A program made the position numbers and the translations under genes. A stretch of DNA of 64,000 nucleotides from Pseudoxanthomonas sp. PXM01 (lineage in GTDB: Bacteria > Pseudomonadota > Gammaproteobacteria > Xanthomonadales > Xanthomonadaceae), in assembly GCF_014851815.1 (NCBI RefSeq), contig NZ_JACVAJ010000001.1:1178001-1242000 (forward strand), written 5' to 3'. The notes under the pieces are model-generated. The model was not told the origin of the DNA and did not search any database. It saw nothing but the letters and a program-made list of their open reading frames with translations. Shown here one piece after another: positions 32,407-41,203 of the stretch. The stretch's first letter is position 1, and each line of letters opens with the position of its first letter.

Positions 32407-33273
32407 ATGAGCCAGCCGATGAGCGACCTGCCCCACGTCTTCGACGCCACCACCGAGACCTTCGAGGACACCGTCCTGCGCAAGTCGCTGGAGGTGCCGG
32501 TACTGGTCGACTTCTGGGCGACGTGGTGCGGGCCATGCAAGACGCTGGGGCCGATCCTGGAAAAGCTGGCAGGCGAGTACAACGGTGCCTTCCTGCTGGC
32601 CAAGGTCGATGTCGACAAGGAACAGCAGATCGCGGCGGCCTTCCAGATCCGCTCGGTACCGACCGTCTTCCTGGTCAAGGGCGGACAGATCGTCGACGGC
32701 TTCCCCGGCGCGTTGCCGGAAGGCCAGCTGCGCGAGTTCCTGGCTTCGCATGGCGTGCAGCCGGCCGAAGCGGCCGATACCGCCGCCGAAGAGATCCCGC
32801 TCGATCCGCAGGCGCAGGTCGCAGCGCTGCGCGAGGCCATCGCGGCTGAGCCCGACAAGGAAGAACTGAAGCTGGACCTCGTGCTGGCCCTGCTGAAGAC
32901 CGGCGAGGCACCCGAAGCCGAGCGTCTGCTCGACGCCCTGCCCGCCAACCTCGCCACCGACGATCGCGCGGTGAAGGCGCGCGCACGTCTGGGTTTCGCC
33001 GCAGCGCTGAAGGATGCGCCGGCACCCGATGCCCTGCGCGCTGCCATCGCCGCGAACGCCGACGACCTGCGGGCACGCCATCTACTCGGCGTGCACGCAC
33101 TGGTCGCCGGCAACTCCGAAGCGGCGCTCGAACAGTTCCTGGAAATGCTCAAGCGCGATCGCGCTTACGAGGACGGACTGGCGCGCAAGAGCCTGATCGA
33201 TGCCTTCCGGGTGATCGAGGACGAGGCGCTGGTCAGCCAGTACCGCAGGAAGATGTCCTCCCTGCTGTTCTGA
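32407..33273 (+). CDS. cnoX: thioredoxin-TPR co-chaperone CnoX (YbbN)
   Basis: A 288-residue cytosolic protein with an N-terminal thioredoxin domain (VPVLVDFWATWCGPCKTLGP; cysteines 41 and 44) and a C-terminal TPR region (QVAALREAIAAEPDKEELKL, DDLRARHLLGVHALVAGNSE, LEQFLEMLKRDRAYEDGLAR). CnoX/YbbN protects proteins from oxidation and hands them to GroEL or DnaK. E. coli YbbN has lost the first active-site cysteine; this one keeps an intact CGPC pair and may be a working oxidoreductase. It lies divergent to the membrane protein/XRE pair. Confidence 0.93.
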   Translation: MSQPMSDLPHVFDATTETFEDTVLRKSLEVPVLVDFWATWCGPCKTLGPILEKLAGEYNGAFLLAKVDVDKEQQIAAAFQIRSVPTVFLVKGGQIVDGFPGALPEGQLREFLASHGVQPAEAADTAAEEIPLDPQAQVAALREAIAAEPDKEELKLDLVLALLKTGEAPEAERLLDALPANLATDDRAVKARARLGFAAALKDAPAPDALRAAIAANADDLRARHLLGVHALVAGNSEAALEQFLEMLKRDRAYEDGLARKSLIDAFRVIEDEALVSQYRRKMSSLLF

Positions 33274-33314
33274 ACCGCGAAGACTCCCGTCATCACCGAA
33301 CAAAGCAGTCCTGC

Positions 33315-33776
33315 ATGAAACCCGGCACCCTGCGCCACATCTTCAACGTGTGGCCGCCCTTCCTGCTCAGCGGCATCCACGTCACCGAGATGGCCCCCGA
33401 CTGGAGCTTCGCGCGCGTCGAGCTGCGCATGCGCCCCTGGAACCGCAACTACGTCGGCACGCATTTCGGCGGCAGCCTGTTCGCCATGACTGATCCGTTC
33501 TGGATGATCCTGGCCAAGGAGCGCCTGGGCGGCGAGTACTACGTCTGGGACAAGGCCGCCGAGATCGAATTCGTCAAGCCCGGCAAAGGCACGCTGCACG
33601 CCGAGTTTCGTCTGGACGAACGCGTGCTCGAGGAAATCCGCGCAGAGGCCGTCAACGGCGAGAAGCACCTGCGCTGGATGCCGGCGGATGTGTTCAACGC
33701 GCAGAACGAAGTGGTCGCCCGTGTGCGCAAGCAGATCTACGTGCGGCTGAAGCCCGAGGCACGCCGGCCGCGCTGA
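33315..33776 (+). CDS. DUF4442 hot-dog-fold thioesterase-like protein
   Basis: A 153-residue protein, MKPGTLRHIFNVWPPFLLSG, then VGTHFGGSLFAMTDPFWMIL, the DUF4442/PaaI-type hot-dog helix with a His and acidic residue, and WDKAAEIEFVKPGKGTLHAE. Related proteins are acyl-CoA thioesterases, but the substrate here is not predictable. It begins 42 bases after cnoX and is probably co-transcribed. Confidence 0.85.
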   Translation: MKPGTLRHIFNVWPPFLLSGIHVTEMAPDWSFARVELRMRPWNRNYVGTHFGGSLFAMTDPFWMILAKERLGGEYYVWDKAAEIEFVKPGKGTLHAEFRLDERVLEEIRAEAVNGEKHLRWMPADVFNAQNEVVARVRKQIYVRLKPEARRPR

Positions 33777-35093
33777 TCACGGTGCCGGCGGGGGCAGCGT
33801 GAACACGAGGCCCTGCCTGTCGTTGAATAGGTCGATCTCCAGCCCGCTCCCGTCGGGACCGACACGGATCCCGCGCCCCCCCGGATGCGCGCGCTGCCAT
33901 TCGTCGAGCCGCTCACCCAGCGGTCGCGCATCGTTGGCCTGCTCACGCAACGCCCGCCAGGCCGACACCGCACGCAGCCGGGCCTCCGTATCCTGGAAGC
34001 GCTCCGCATAGCCCGCCAGCGAAGGCGCGGCGATGTTGTCGAGAATGCAGCCGGTCGCGTTCGCGAGACAGGAGAACGTCCACCCTCCGGACACCGGTGC
34101 GTGCTTGCCGAGCGGCGTATCCGCGCGCAGGAGCGCATCGGCCTGCGAGCTGCAGAACCACGCGTGGCGACGCGCGCCGCGCGCCATCGTCTTGCGCTGG
34201 TCGAGGAAGAGGTCCGTCATGAGCCTTCGATGCCAGTGCGGCTCGCCGGCATTCAATGCACGGAAGCCCTCCATCAGGTAGCGTCCTTCGCCGATCATGG
34301 TGGGGCAGATGCCGGCGATCATCGCGCCATCCGCGTCGAATGCCGCAGCGCATTCGTGCGGCAAAGGGTAATCAGCGGGAAGGTTCGCCAGCATGTCGAC
34401 GAACAGCGCTGCGGACGTATCCATCAGCGCCGTTCCCACTGCCCCGCCCACGAGCATGTCGCTGCTGGCCACCAGCTTGCGGGCGATCGACGCATTCCGA
34501 CAGACGCCACGCAGGCCCTCCTCGCGATCTCCACGCGCAAACGCGTATGCGTACAGGGTCTGCATCTGGAACAGCGGGTTGTAGCCGGGCAGTGGCGTGT
34601 CCGGCCGTGCCGGAAACGGGCTACGGAAATAATCGTAGTCGTCCAGTGCAGCGACCCGCGCCGCGAGCGTCTTCCGGATCGCCACAGCTGGCACGAGGGC
34701 GTCCATGCGATCGCGGACATGTCGCAGGCACTGCGTCTCCCGGGCACTGCAGAGCGTATCGCTACCCGCCTCGGCATCGATCCGGGGATATGCATCGAGC
34801 GCGGAAGCAAGCGACGGTTCCGCGCCCGCTCCGGCCAGGATCGGCCGCGCCCGGAAGCTCTCGACCTCCAGGACCAGCAGGCGCTCGGCCTCTGCCACCG
34901 CAACGTCGTGCCGCAACGACCACAGCGCCGCAAACCCGTTGGGGCCTTCCATGGTACGGGGTGCCTCGACCAGGGCCAGCGCCTTGGCATCCTCCGCCGG
35001 GACCGGCATCAGCCGACTGACGGTGTACAGGGACACCGCGATCACCACCACACCGAAGGCCAGCAGACCGAACCACCTGAAGAAACCGCTCAT
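33777..35093 (-). CDS. unrecognised cysteine-rich membrane-anchored protein
   Basis: A 438-residue protein with one N-terminal membrane segment (FGLLAFGVVVIAVSLYTVSR), the rest presumably periplasmic. It contains many cysteines in recognisable pairs (DTLCSARETQCLRH, GVCRNAS, PHECAAAF, GICPTM, WFCSSQ, FSCLANATGC), suggesting disulfide bonds. The body looks helical. I recognise no family or enzyme motif. Its stop abuts the convergent hot-dog gene stop (33776/33777). Codon use resembles its neighbours, so no sign of recent transfer. Confidence 0.7.
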   Translation of the reverse strand: MSGFFRWFGLLAFGVVVIAVSLYTVSRLMPVPAEDAKALALVEAPRTMEGPNGFAALWSLRHDVAVAEAERLLVLEVESFRARPILAGAGAEPSLASALDAYPRIDAEAGSDTLCSARETQCLRHVRDRMDALVPAVAIRKTLAARVAALDDYDYFRSPFPARPDTPLPGYNPLFQMQTLYAYAFARGDREEGLRGVCRNASIARKLVASSDMLVGGAVGTALMDTSAALFVDMLANLPADYPLPHECAAAFDADGAMIAGICPTMIGEGRYLMEGFRALNAGEPHWHRRLMTDLFLDQRKTMARGARRHAWFCSSQADALLRADTPLGKHAPVSGGWTFSCLANATGCILDNIAAPSLAGYAERFQDTEARLRAVSAWRALREQANDARPLGERLDEWQRAHPGGRGIRVGPDGSGLEIDLFNDRQGLVFTLPPPAP

Positions 35094-35165
35094 TCCATTC
35101 CCCCTGCAACAGCGTCCTGCCGACGACTATATAGCCGTGACTGCGCGGCGGCCTACAATATCGCC

Positions 35166-35837
35166 ATGCCCCCCGACCATCCCGCGCACCGCCCCTCGGT
35201 GCAGAAACTCTTCATCACCGGCCTGCTGACCCTGCTGCCGATCTGGCTGACCTGGGTCGTCATCAAGTTCGTCTTCGTGCTGCTGTCCGACATCAGCAAG
35301 CCGTGGGTGGAACCGCTGTCGCACCAGATCGCGGCCTCGTTCCCGCAATCGCTGGGCTGGTTCAATGGCCTGTGGGTGCAGAACACCATCGCGATGGTCG
35401 CCACGCTGTTCGTCATCGTCGCCGTCGGCGCGCTGACCCGGCGCGTGGTCGGGCAGCGGCTGCTGCGCTGGTTCGAGGCGCTGATCGCGCGCGTGCCGCT
35501 GGCCAACGTGATCTACACCAGCGCGCGCAAGCTGCTGGACATGCTGGAAACCAAGCCGGGCAGCACGCAGCGCGTGGTGCTGATCGACTTCCCGCATCGG
35601 GACATGAAATCGGTCGGTCTGGTGACGCGGGTGATCCGCGAGGAAGGCAGTGGCCGCGAGCTGGCCGCGGTCTACGTGCCGACCACGCCGAATCCCACGT
35701 CGGGCTATCTGGAAATCGTGCCGGTCGAACTGCTGACGCCGACCGACTGGACCGTCGACCAGGCCATGAGCTTCATCATTTCCGGCGGCGCCGTCGCGCC
35801 GGAGACCATGCCGTTCACGCGCGCCGGGGAGCGCTGA
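35166..35837 (+). CDS. DUF502 family membrane protein
   Basis: A 223-residue inner-membrane protein. Family features: VQKLFITGLLTLLPIWLTWV near the N-terminus, two long helices, ARVPLANVIYTSARKLLDML, VVLIDFPHRDMKSVGLVTRV and VYVPTTPNPTSGYLEIVPVE. Function is not established; it is widespread and often near aspartyl-tRNA synthetase genes. It is followed by yhhQ after three bases, so the two are co-transcribed. The frame stays open far upstream, but the ATG at 35166 is the natural start. Confidence 0.93.
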   Translation: MPPDHPAHRPSVQKLFITGLLTLLPIWLTWVVIKFVFVLLSDISKPWVEPLSHQIAASFPQSLGWFNGLWVQNTIAMVATLFVIVAVGALTRRVVGQRLLRWFEALIARVPLANVIYTSARKLLDMLETKPGSTQRVVLIDFPHRDMKSVGLVTRVIREEGSGRELAAVYVPTTPNPTSGYLEIVPVELLTPTDWTVDQAMSFIISGGAVAPETMPFTRAGER

Positions 35838-35840
35838 GCG

Positions 35841-36617
35841 ATGCAGGCGCCGCGCACGCTGGACGATCGCGCGGTCCGCCTCTTCATCGTGCTGGCGGCG
35901 GTGTTCTGCGCGAACGCCGTGCTGGCCGAGTTCATCGGCGTCAAGATCTTCGCGCTGGAAGACACGCTGGGCATCGCGCCGCTGGCGTGGAACCTGTTCG
36001 GCCAGACCGGTTCGCTCAGCTTCACCGCCGGCACGCTGCTGTGGCCGTTCGTGTTCGTGCTGACCGACACGATCAATGAGTTCTTCGGCAAGCGCGGCGT
36101 GCGCTTCATCTCGTGGCTGGCGGTCGCGCTGATCGTCTACGGCTTCCTCTTCGCGTTCGCCGCCATCGCGCTGGCGCCGGCCGGCTGGTGGGTCGAGGCC
36201 GCGCAGGCGCAGGGCGTGCCGGATTACCAGAAGGCGTTCGCCGCGATCTTCGGCCAGGGCATGTGGACCATCGCCGGCTCGGTGGTGGCGTTTCTGGTTG
36301 GTCAGCTGATCGACGTGTCGGTGTTCCACCGCATCCGCAACGCCACCGGTGAGCGCTGGGTGTGGTTGCGCGCGACCGGCTCGACCGCGATCTCGCAACT
36401 GGTGGACAGCTTCGTGGTCATCTACATCGCCTTCGTGCTGGGGCCGCAGAAGTGGCCGACCTCGTTGTTCCTGGCGGTCAGCACGGTCAACTACGCCTAC
36501 AAGATGCTGGCCGCGATCGCACTGATCCCGCTGTTGTACCTGATGCGCCACGGCATCCGCCGCTACCTCGGACACGAGCGCGAACGGCAACTGCGCGCCG
36601 AAGCCGCCATCGACTGA
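35841..36617 (+). CDS. yhhQ: queuosine precursor transporter YhhQ (VUT family)
   Basis: YhhQ is an inner-membrane transporter for queuosine precursors (preQ0/preQ1) that feed tRNA modification. The 258-residue protein has FCANAVLAEFIGVKIFALED, LTDTINEFFGKRGVRF, GQLIDVSVFHRIRNATGERW, LRATGSTAISQLVDSFVVIY and VNYAYKMLAAIALIPLLYLM, all family hallmarks. The enzymes that insert and complete the base, Tgt and QueA, are encoded at 61.2-63.4 kb. Confidence 0.94.
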   Translation: MQAPRTLDDRAVRLFIVLAAVFCANAVLAEFIGVKIFALEDTLGIAPLAWNLFGQTGSLSFTAGTLLWPFVFVLTDTINEFFGKRGVRFISWLAVALIVYGFLFAFAAIALAPAGWWVEAAQAQGVPDYQKAFAAIFGQGMWTIAGSVVAFLVGQLIDVSVFHRIRNATGERWVWLRATGSTAISQLVDSFVVIYIAFVLGPQKWPTSLFLAVSTVNYAYKMLAAIALIPLLYLMRHGIRRYLGHERERQLRAEAAID

Positions 36618-36659
36618 TCGCGTGCGTTAGGCTGGACACCGCGACGCCGGGAGAACGCG

Positions 36660-37709
36660 ATGAAAGCGGTCTGGCTATGGGGAGTCCTGCTGATGACCAC
36701 AGGGGCAGCAAGCGCCGCCACGCGCGAGGCCACCATCGATGCGTGGATGCGCGATTACACCGGCGAGGTTCCCGGCGCCTCGGTGCTGGTACTCAAGGAC
36801 GGCGCACCGGCGTTCCGGCGTAGCTATGGCATGGCTGACCTCGAAGCCGGCGTCGCCAGCTCGCCCACGACCAACTACCGCCTGGCGTCGGTCAGCAAGC
36901 AGTTCACCGCTGCCTGCCTGCTGTTGCTCGCAGAAGATGGCGCGCTGTCGGTCGACGATCCGCTGAAGCACTGGCTGCCGTCCCTGCCTGCGGCGGCGGA
37001 CGGCGTCACGCTGCGCCACCTGCTCAGCCACACCTCCGGTCTGGTCGACTACGAAGACCTGATGCCGGCGCACGAGACACGACAGGTGCATGACGCCGAC
37101 GTGCTGCAGCTGCTCGAACGCGAGGATCGTCTCTATTTCCCCGCCGGCAGCGCTTATCGATACAGCAACAGCGGCTACGCGCTATTGGCCCTGGTGGTCG
37201 AACGCGCCTCTGGCCAACGGTTCGCCGCATTCCTGCAGACCCGTATCTTCGCGCCGCTGGGCATGACGGCGACACAGGCACGCGAGGACGAAGGCCCGGC
37301 GGTGACGGATCGCGCGTTCGGCTACAGCCTCATCGATGGTCGCTGGCAGCGCACCGACCAGAGCACGACCAGTGCGGTGCTCGGGGATGGCGGCATCTAC
37401 TCCTCGCTGGCAGACCTCGCGCTCTGGGATGCGGCGCTGTACGACGACCGTCTGCTGTCGGCGACCTCGCGCGCGGCGGCGTTCGCACCCGCCACCCCCA
37501 CGACGGAATCCGACGTCGCGCATTACGGCTTCGGTTGGCGCCTGCAGGGCGCCATGCAATGGCATTCCGGCGAGAGCATCGGCTTCCGCAACGTGATGCT
37601 CCGGTTCCCGGCGCAGCGTCTGACCGTGATCGTGCTGAGCAACCGCAACGGCCCGGAGCCGTATCCGCTGGCACGGCGCATCGCCGCCCTGTGGGGTGGT
37701 GTGCCGTAA
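36660..37709 (+). CDS. exported serine hydrolase, beta-lactamase class C-like
   Basis: A 349-residue protein with a signal peptide (MKAVWLWGVLLMTTGAASA). The beta-lactamase/transpeptidase-like fold is shown by the catalytic SxxK (S77-VS-K80, LASVSKQFTA), the Y168-S-N motif (AYRYSNSGYALL), and a C-terminal HSGES in place of KTG. These residues favour an esterase or D-amino-peptidase-like enzyme (as in EstB/ADP families) rather than a resistance enzyme; substrate unknown. A single-gene unit. Confidence 0.9.
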   Translation: MKAVWLWGVLLMTTGAASAATREATIDAWMRDYTGEVPGASVLVLKDGAPAFRRSYGMADLEAGVASSPTTNYRLASVSKQFTAACLLLLAEDGALSVDDPLKHWLPSLPAAADGVTLRHLLSHTSGLVDYEDLMPAHETRQVHDADVLQLLEREDRLYFPAGSAYRYSNSGYALLALVVERASGQRFAAFLQTRIFAPLGMTATQAREDEGPAVTDRAFGYSLIDGRWQRTDQSTTSAVLGDGGIYSSLADLALWDAALYDDRLLSATSRAAAFAPATPTTESDVAHYGFGWRLQGAMQWHSGESIGFRNVMLRFPAQRLTVIVLSNRNGPEPYPLARRIAALWGGVP

Positions 37710-37781
37710 GCACGCCTACGGCTTAGTGTGAGGTGACGGAAAAACCACTCCTGACCGGCCAGTGCGGTCGATGGACCCGCT

Positions 37782-37787
37782 TATAAT
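37782..37787 (+). promoter_or_regulatory. candidate -10 element upstream of LysM-FecR gene
   Basis: A consensus TATAAT hexamer stands 46 bases before the ATG at 37833. No convincing -35 is found at 16-18 bases, so the promoter may rely on an activator. The T/A-rich patch stands out in this GC-rich sequence. Confidence 0.45.
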
Positions 37788-37832
37788 TGTGACCAGTTCG
37801 ACATTTCGTACGGTCAGGCGCGGGAGCAGGCA

Positions 37833-39482
37833 ATGCAGAGGCGGGCAATCCGGGGCAAAGGATGGCTGGGATGGGGGCTCGTGCTGCTGTTGCTGGCGTC
37901 GTGGTCGGCCCAGGCGCAGGAATGGGTCTATCGGGTGCGTCCCGGCGACACGCTGTGGGACGTGACCGGCGCCTACCTCAAGCCGTCGATCCCGTGGCAG
38001 CGGCTGCAGGAACACAACGGCATCGCCAATCCCTACCAGCTCCCTCCCGGCAGCACCCTGCGGATCCCGTTGCATTGGCTGGACTGCCAGCCAGCGAACG
38101 CGAAGGTCGTCGCGCTGCAGGGCGACGCCACCGCGCGCATGGCCAGCGGTCGCGATGCACCCGTGACGCCGGGGATGTCGCTGGCCAGCGGCGCGCGACT
38201 GAAGACCTCGCCGGAAGCCTCGCTGAGCCTGCAGTTCGCCGACGGTTCACGCCTGCTGCTGCTCGGCGACAGCGAGTTGCTGCTCGACCGCCTTACCCGT
38301 TTCGGCCGCTCCGGCATGGCTGATACCCGCCTGCGCCTGCAGCGCGGCAGGATAGGAAATGACGTGCGCCGTCTGAATGGCCCGGCCGCCAACTTCATCG
38401 TCGACACGCCGACCGCATCGTCCGCGGTACGCGGAACCAAGTTCCGCGTCGAAGCGGGCGATGCCCATTCGCAGACGGAAGTCCTGGAAGGCCGCGTGGC
38501 GGTGAACGCCCCGCGCCAACGTGGCGCGGTGCTGCGTCCGGGGTTCGGCGCCGTGGTGGCAGCGGGACAGTCGACCGTCTCGCCCGTCCGGCTGCTTCCC
38601 GCGCCCGACCTGTCGCGCATCGCCGCGCTGTCGCAGACGGCCAAACCCGACCTGGCTTGGCCCGCCGTGGAGGGTGCACACCAGTACCGCATCCAGGTGA
38701 GCGCACGACGCGCCTTCGACAGCCTGCGCGTGGACGCCGAGAGCGAAGCGCCGCGCTATGCCCTGCCCGCGTTGGAAGCAGGCCACTACTTCGTGCGCGT
38801 GCGCGCGATCGCCGCCAGCGGGCTCGAGGGACGCGATGCCGTCATCGAGCTCCGTATCGACGACCAGCCGGCGCCGCCGTATTCGATCGCGCCCGCGGCC
38901 GCCAGTGTCGTGCGCACGCCCGAGGTGGCCCTGAGCTGGACACAGGCGCCTGGCGCGGTGGCCTACGAGTACGAAGTCGCGGCGGACGCCGCAGGAACGG
39001 TCGCCGAAGCGCGCGTCGACGGCGCAAACAACGCACGCCTGCGCGAGCCGCTGCCTCCGGGCGAGTACCACTGGCGCATCCGCAGTGTGGACGGCGCCGG
39101 CAAGGCCGGCCCCTTCGGCGACCTCGTGGCGTTCACGGTGCGCCCCCTGGCCGAAGTCACCGAAATCGACGGTTCGGCCGCCACCTCGGGCAATGCCCGC
39201 GAGGTGACGTTCCGCTGGCCGGCAGGCCAGCCCGGCCAGCGCTACCGTTTCCAGATGTCGCGCACGCCGGACTTCAGTGCGCCGCAGGTCGACCAGGTCG
39301 TCGATGTCGCCCAGATCACCCTGCCCCGCCTGCGCTCCGGCACGTGGTATCTGCGCGCCCAGACCATCGATCTGGATGGGTTCGAAGGGCCTTTCCCTGC
39401 CCCGCAGGTGATCGAGGTCCCATGTCGCTGGTGCCGGATTGGCGCCGGAGCCGGCGCATTGCTCATACTGCTGGCCCTGTGA
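37833..39482 (+). CDS. LysM- and FecR-domain exported protein
   Basis: A 549-residue exported protein: N-terminal signal (WLGWGLVLLLLASWSAQAQ), a LysM peptidoglycan-binding domain (YRVRPGDTLWDVTGAYLKPS, QEHNGIANPYQLPPGSTLRI), a FecR-type domain (ASGARLKTSPEASLSLQFAD, FIVDTPTASSAVRGTKFRVE) and two or three beta-sandwich repeats (AVEGAHQYRIQVSA, PGAVAYEYEVAADA, RYRFQMSRTPDFS). A short hydrophobic C-terminus (GAGALLILLAL) could be a membrane tail. It overlaps a CHASE2-GGDEF gene by four bases and probably senses or signals together with it. Confidence 0.88.
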   Translation: MQRRAIRGKGWLGWGLVLLLLASWSAQAQEWVYRVRPGDTLWDVTGAYLKPSIPWQRLQEHNGIANPYQLPPGSTLRIPLHWLDCQPANAKVVALQGDATARMASGRDAPVTPGMSLASGARLKTSPEASLSLQFADGSRLLLLGDSELLLDRLTRFGRSGMADTRLRLQRGRIGNDVRRLNGPAANFIVDTPTASSAVRGTKFRVEAGDAHSQTEVLEGRVAVNAPRQRGAVLRPGFGAVVAAGQSTVSPVRLLPAPDLSRIAALSQTAKPDLAWPAVEGAHQYRIQVSARRAFDSLRVDAESEAPRYALPALEAGHYFVRVRAIAASGLEGRDAVIELRIDDQPAPPYSIAPAAASVVRTPEVALSWTQAPGAVAYEYEVAADAAGTVAEARVDGANNARLREPLPPGEYHWRIRSVDGAGKAGPFGDLVAFTVRPLAEVTEIDGSAATSGNAREVTFRWPAGQPGQRYRFQMSRTPDFSAPQVDQVVDVAQITLPRLRSGTWYLRAQTIDLDGFEGPFPAPQVIEVPCRWCRIGAGAGALLILLAL

Positions 39483-41188
39483 GCACCCCTGCGCCAGCGC
39501 CGAAGTGGAAGCCCCGCCTGCTGACGGCGGTGGGTGCGGCTGCCCTCGCGATCCTGGTGGCGCTGTCGGGCCTGACGGCCCCGCTCGATGCATGGATTTA
39601 CGACCGGCTCGTGCTGGGCGCGGCAGCCGACGCCGATCCCCGCATCGTGGTGGTGGACGTCGACCAGAAGAGCCTGGCCGAACTCGGCCGCTGGCCGTGG
39701 TCGCGGCGCACGCATGCGCAGCTGGTGGATCGCTTGCGCCTGACCGAGGTGAAGGGCATCGCGTTCAACGTCCTGCTGTCGGAGCCCGCACTGTTCGATC
39801 CGGAAGGGGATGCGTTGCTGGCGCGCGCGATCAGCCGCAGCGGTCGGGTCGTGTTGCCGGTGCTGGCCGAACCCGTCCAGCTCAACAGCTCCACCGTGGA
39901 ACTGATGCCGATCCCCGAGTTCGCCGCGTCCGCGGCCTCGCTGGGCCATGCCGAAATGGCGCTGGACGACGATGGCGTGGCGCGTAGCGCCTACCTGCGT
40001 GCCGGCCTCGGCTCGCCGCACTGGCCGGCGTTGGCGCTGGCACTGTTGCAGCTTGACCAACCCTCAGGCGTCGGCGCGCACCTGCCGGGCCGCCGCCTGG
40101 CGGCCACCGGCCTGGATCCGGTGTCACCCTTCGAATGGGTGCGCGACTATGAGGTGCTGGTCCCATTCACCTCGCCGCCCAACGCCTTCCGGCACGTCTC
40201 GTACACCGACGTCCTCAACCAGCGGATTCCCGCAGCGCTGCTGCGCGGCAACTGGATCATCGTAGGCGTCAGCGCCACCGGCATGGGGCCGTTGGCGCGC
40301 GCTCCGGGGCAATCTCCCACCACCAGCATGAGCGGCACCGACTACCAGGCCAACCTGCTCAACATGCTGCTGAAGCGCGCCGCCATCACGCCGATGTCCG
40401 AAGGTTGGCAGGCCGTGCTCGCCGCGCTGCTTTCCGCACTGCCCCTGTTGCTGTCGCTGCTGCCCGGGCTGCGGCGCATCTGGCGCCCGACGGTACTGAC
40501 GATGGTGGGCACGCTGGTGCTCTCGGTGCTGTTGCTGCGCTACGGGCATGCCTGGTTCTCGCCGGTGCCGGCCCTGCTGGTGCTCGCCCTGGGTGCATCG
40601 CTGTGGGTGTACCGGCTACTGCGTCGCACCCACCACCAGGCACAGTCCGACGCGCTCACCGGACTGGCCAACCGCAACCGCTTCGACCACGCGCTGGACC
40701 ACGAACTGCGTATCGCACGTCGCAGTGGCCAGCCGCTGTCGCTGCTGGTGATGGATATCGACCACTTCAAGCAGCTCAACGACACTCAGGGCCATGCCGC
40801 CGGCGACGCTGCGCTGAAGGCGCTGGGCCGCATCCTGCGCAGTCGCGCGCGGCGCCCGCGCGATCTGGTCGCCCGGCTGGGCGGCGATGAGTTCGCCGTC
40901 CTCCTCCCGGAGACGTCGGCGCAGGCGGCGGCGACCATCGCGACCACCATCCACGTGGACCTTGCCAACCATGGGCGCAAGCCGCACGGCGCGAACGCCA
41001 GCGCACCACCGCCCTTCACGGCCAGCGTCGGTATCCATACCTACGTGAGCGGCGATGATGCAGGGCCGGAAGACGTCTTCGACCGCGCCGACGCCGCTCT
41101 CTACCGCGCCAAGCAGGCCGGCCGCAACCGCAGCTTCAGCCACACCGGCGAACACGAGCCGGTCGGCACGCCCGTCCAGCGCATCTGA
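39479..41188 (+). CDS. CHASE2-GGDEF diguanylate cyclase
   Basis: A 569-residue inner-membrane protein: an N-terminal helix, a periplasmic CHASE2 domain (DPRIVVVDVDQKSLAELGRW, GIAFNVLLSEPALFDPE), three C-terminal helices (VLAALLSALPLLLSLLPG and following), then a GGDEF domain with an intact GGDEF at 468-472 and IDHFKQLNDTQGHAAGD. It should make c-di-GMP in response to a periplasmic cue. The start is the GTG at 39479 overlapping the previous stop. An ATG at 39422 with GAGG upstream would add 19 residues and is a fair alternative. Confidence 0.9.
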   Translation: MSTPAPAPKWKPRLLTAVGAAALAILVALSGLTAPLDAWIYDRLVLGAAADADPRIVVVDVDQKSLAELGRWPWSRRTHAQLVDRLRLTEVKGIAFNVLLSEPALFDPEGDALLARAISRSGRVVLPVLAEPVQLNSSTVELMPIPEFAASAASLGHAEMALDDDGVARSAYLRAGLGSPHWPALALALLQLDQPSGVGAHLPGRRLAATGLDPVSPFEWVRDYEVLVPFTSPPNAFRHVSYTDVLNQRIPAALLRGNWIIVGVSATGMGPLARAPGQSPTTSMSGTDYQANLLNMLLKRAAITPMSEGWQAVLAALLSALPLLLSLLPGLRRIWRPTVLTMVGTLVLSVLLLRYGHAWFSPVPALLVLALGASLWVYRLLRRTHHQAQSDALTGLANRNRFDHALDHELRIARRSGQPLSLLVMDIDHFKQLNDTQGHAAGDAALKALGRILRSRARRPRDLVARLGGDEFAVLLPETSAQAAATIATTIHVDLANHGRKPHGANASAPPPFTASVGIHTYVSGDDAGPEDVFDRADAALYRAKQAGRNRSFSHTGEHEPVGTPVQRI

Positions 41189-41203
41189 TCGGCGCGGCTC
41201 CGC

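Noticed and set aside
33885-35165. Upstream extension of the DUF502 frame
   Set aside because: The frame is open far upstream but this part is antisense to the cysteine-rich gene; the family N-terminus begins at 35166.
36660-37709. Beta-lactamase resistance gene
   Set aside because: Has the fold and SxxK/YxN but HSGES replaces KTG; more like an esterase or peptidase-type serine hydrolase.
38657-39478. Upstream extension of the CHASE2-GGDEF frame
   Set aside because: Overlaps the LysM-FecR gene in another frame; the protein begins at 39479 or possibly 39422.
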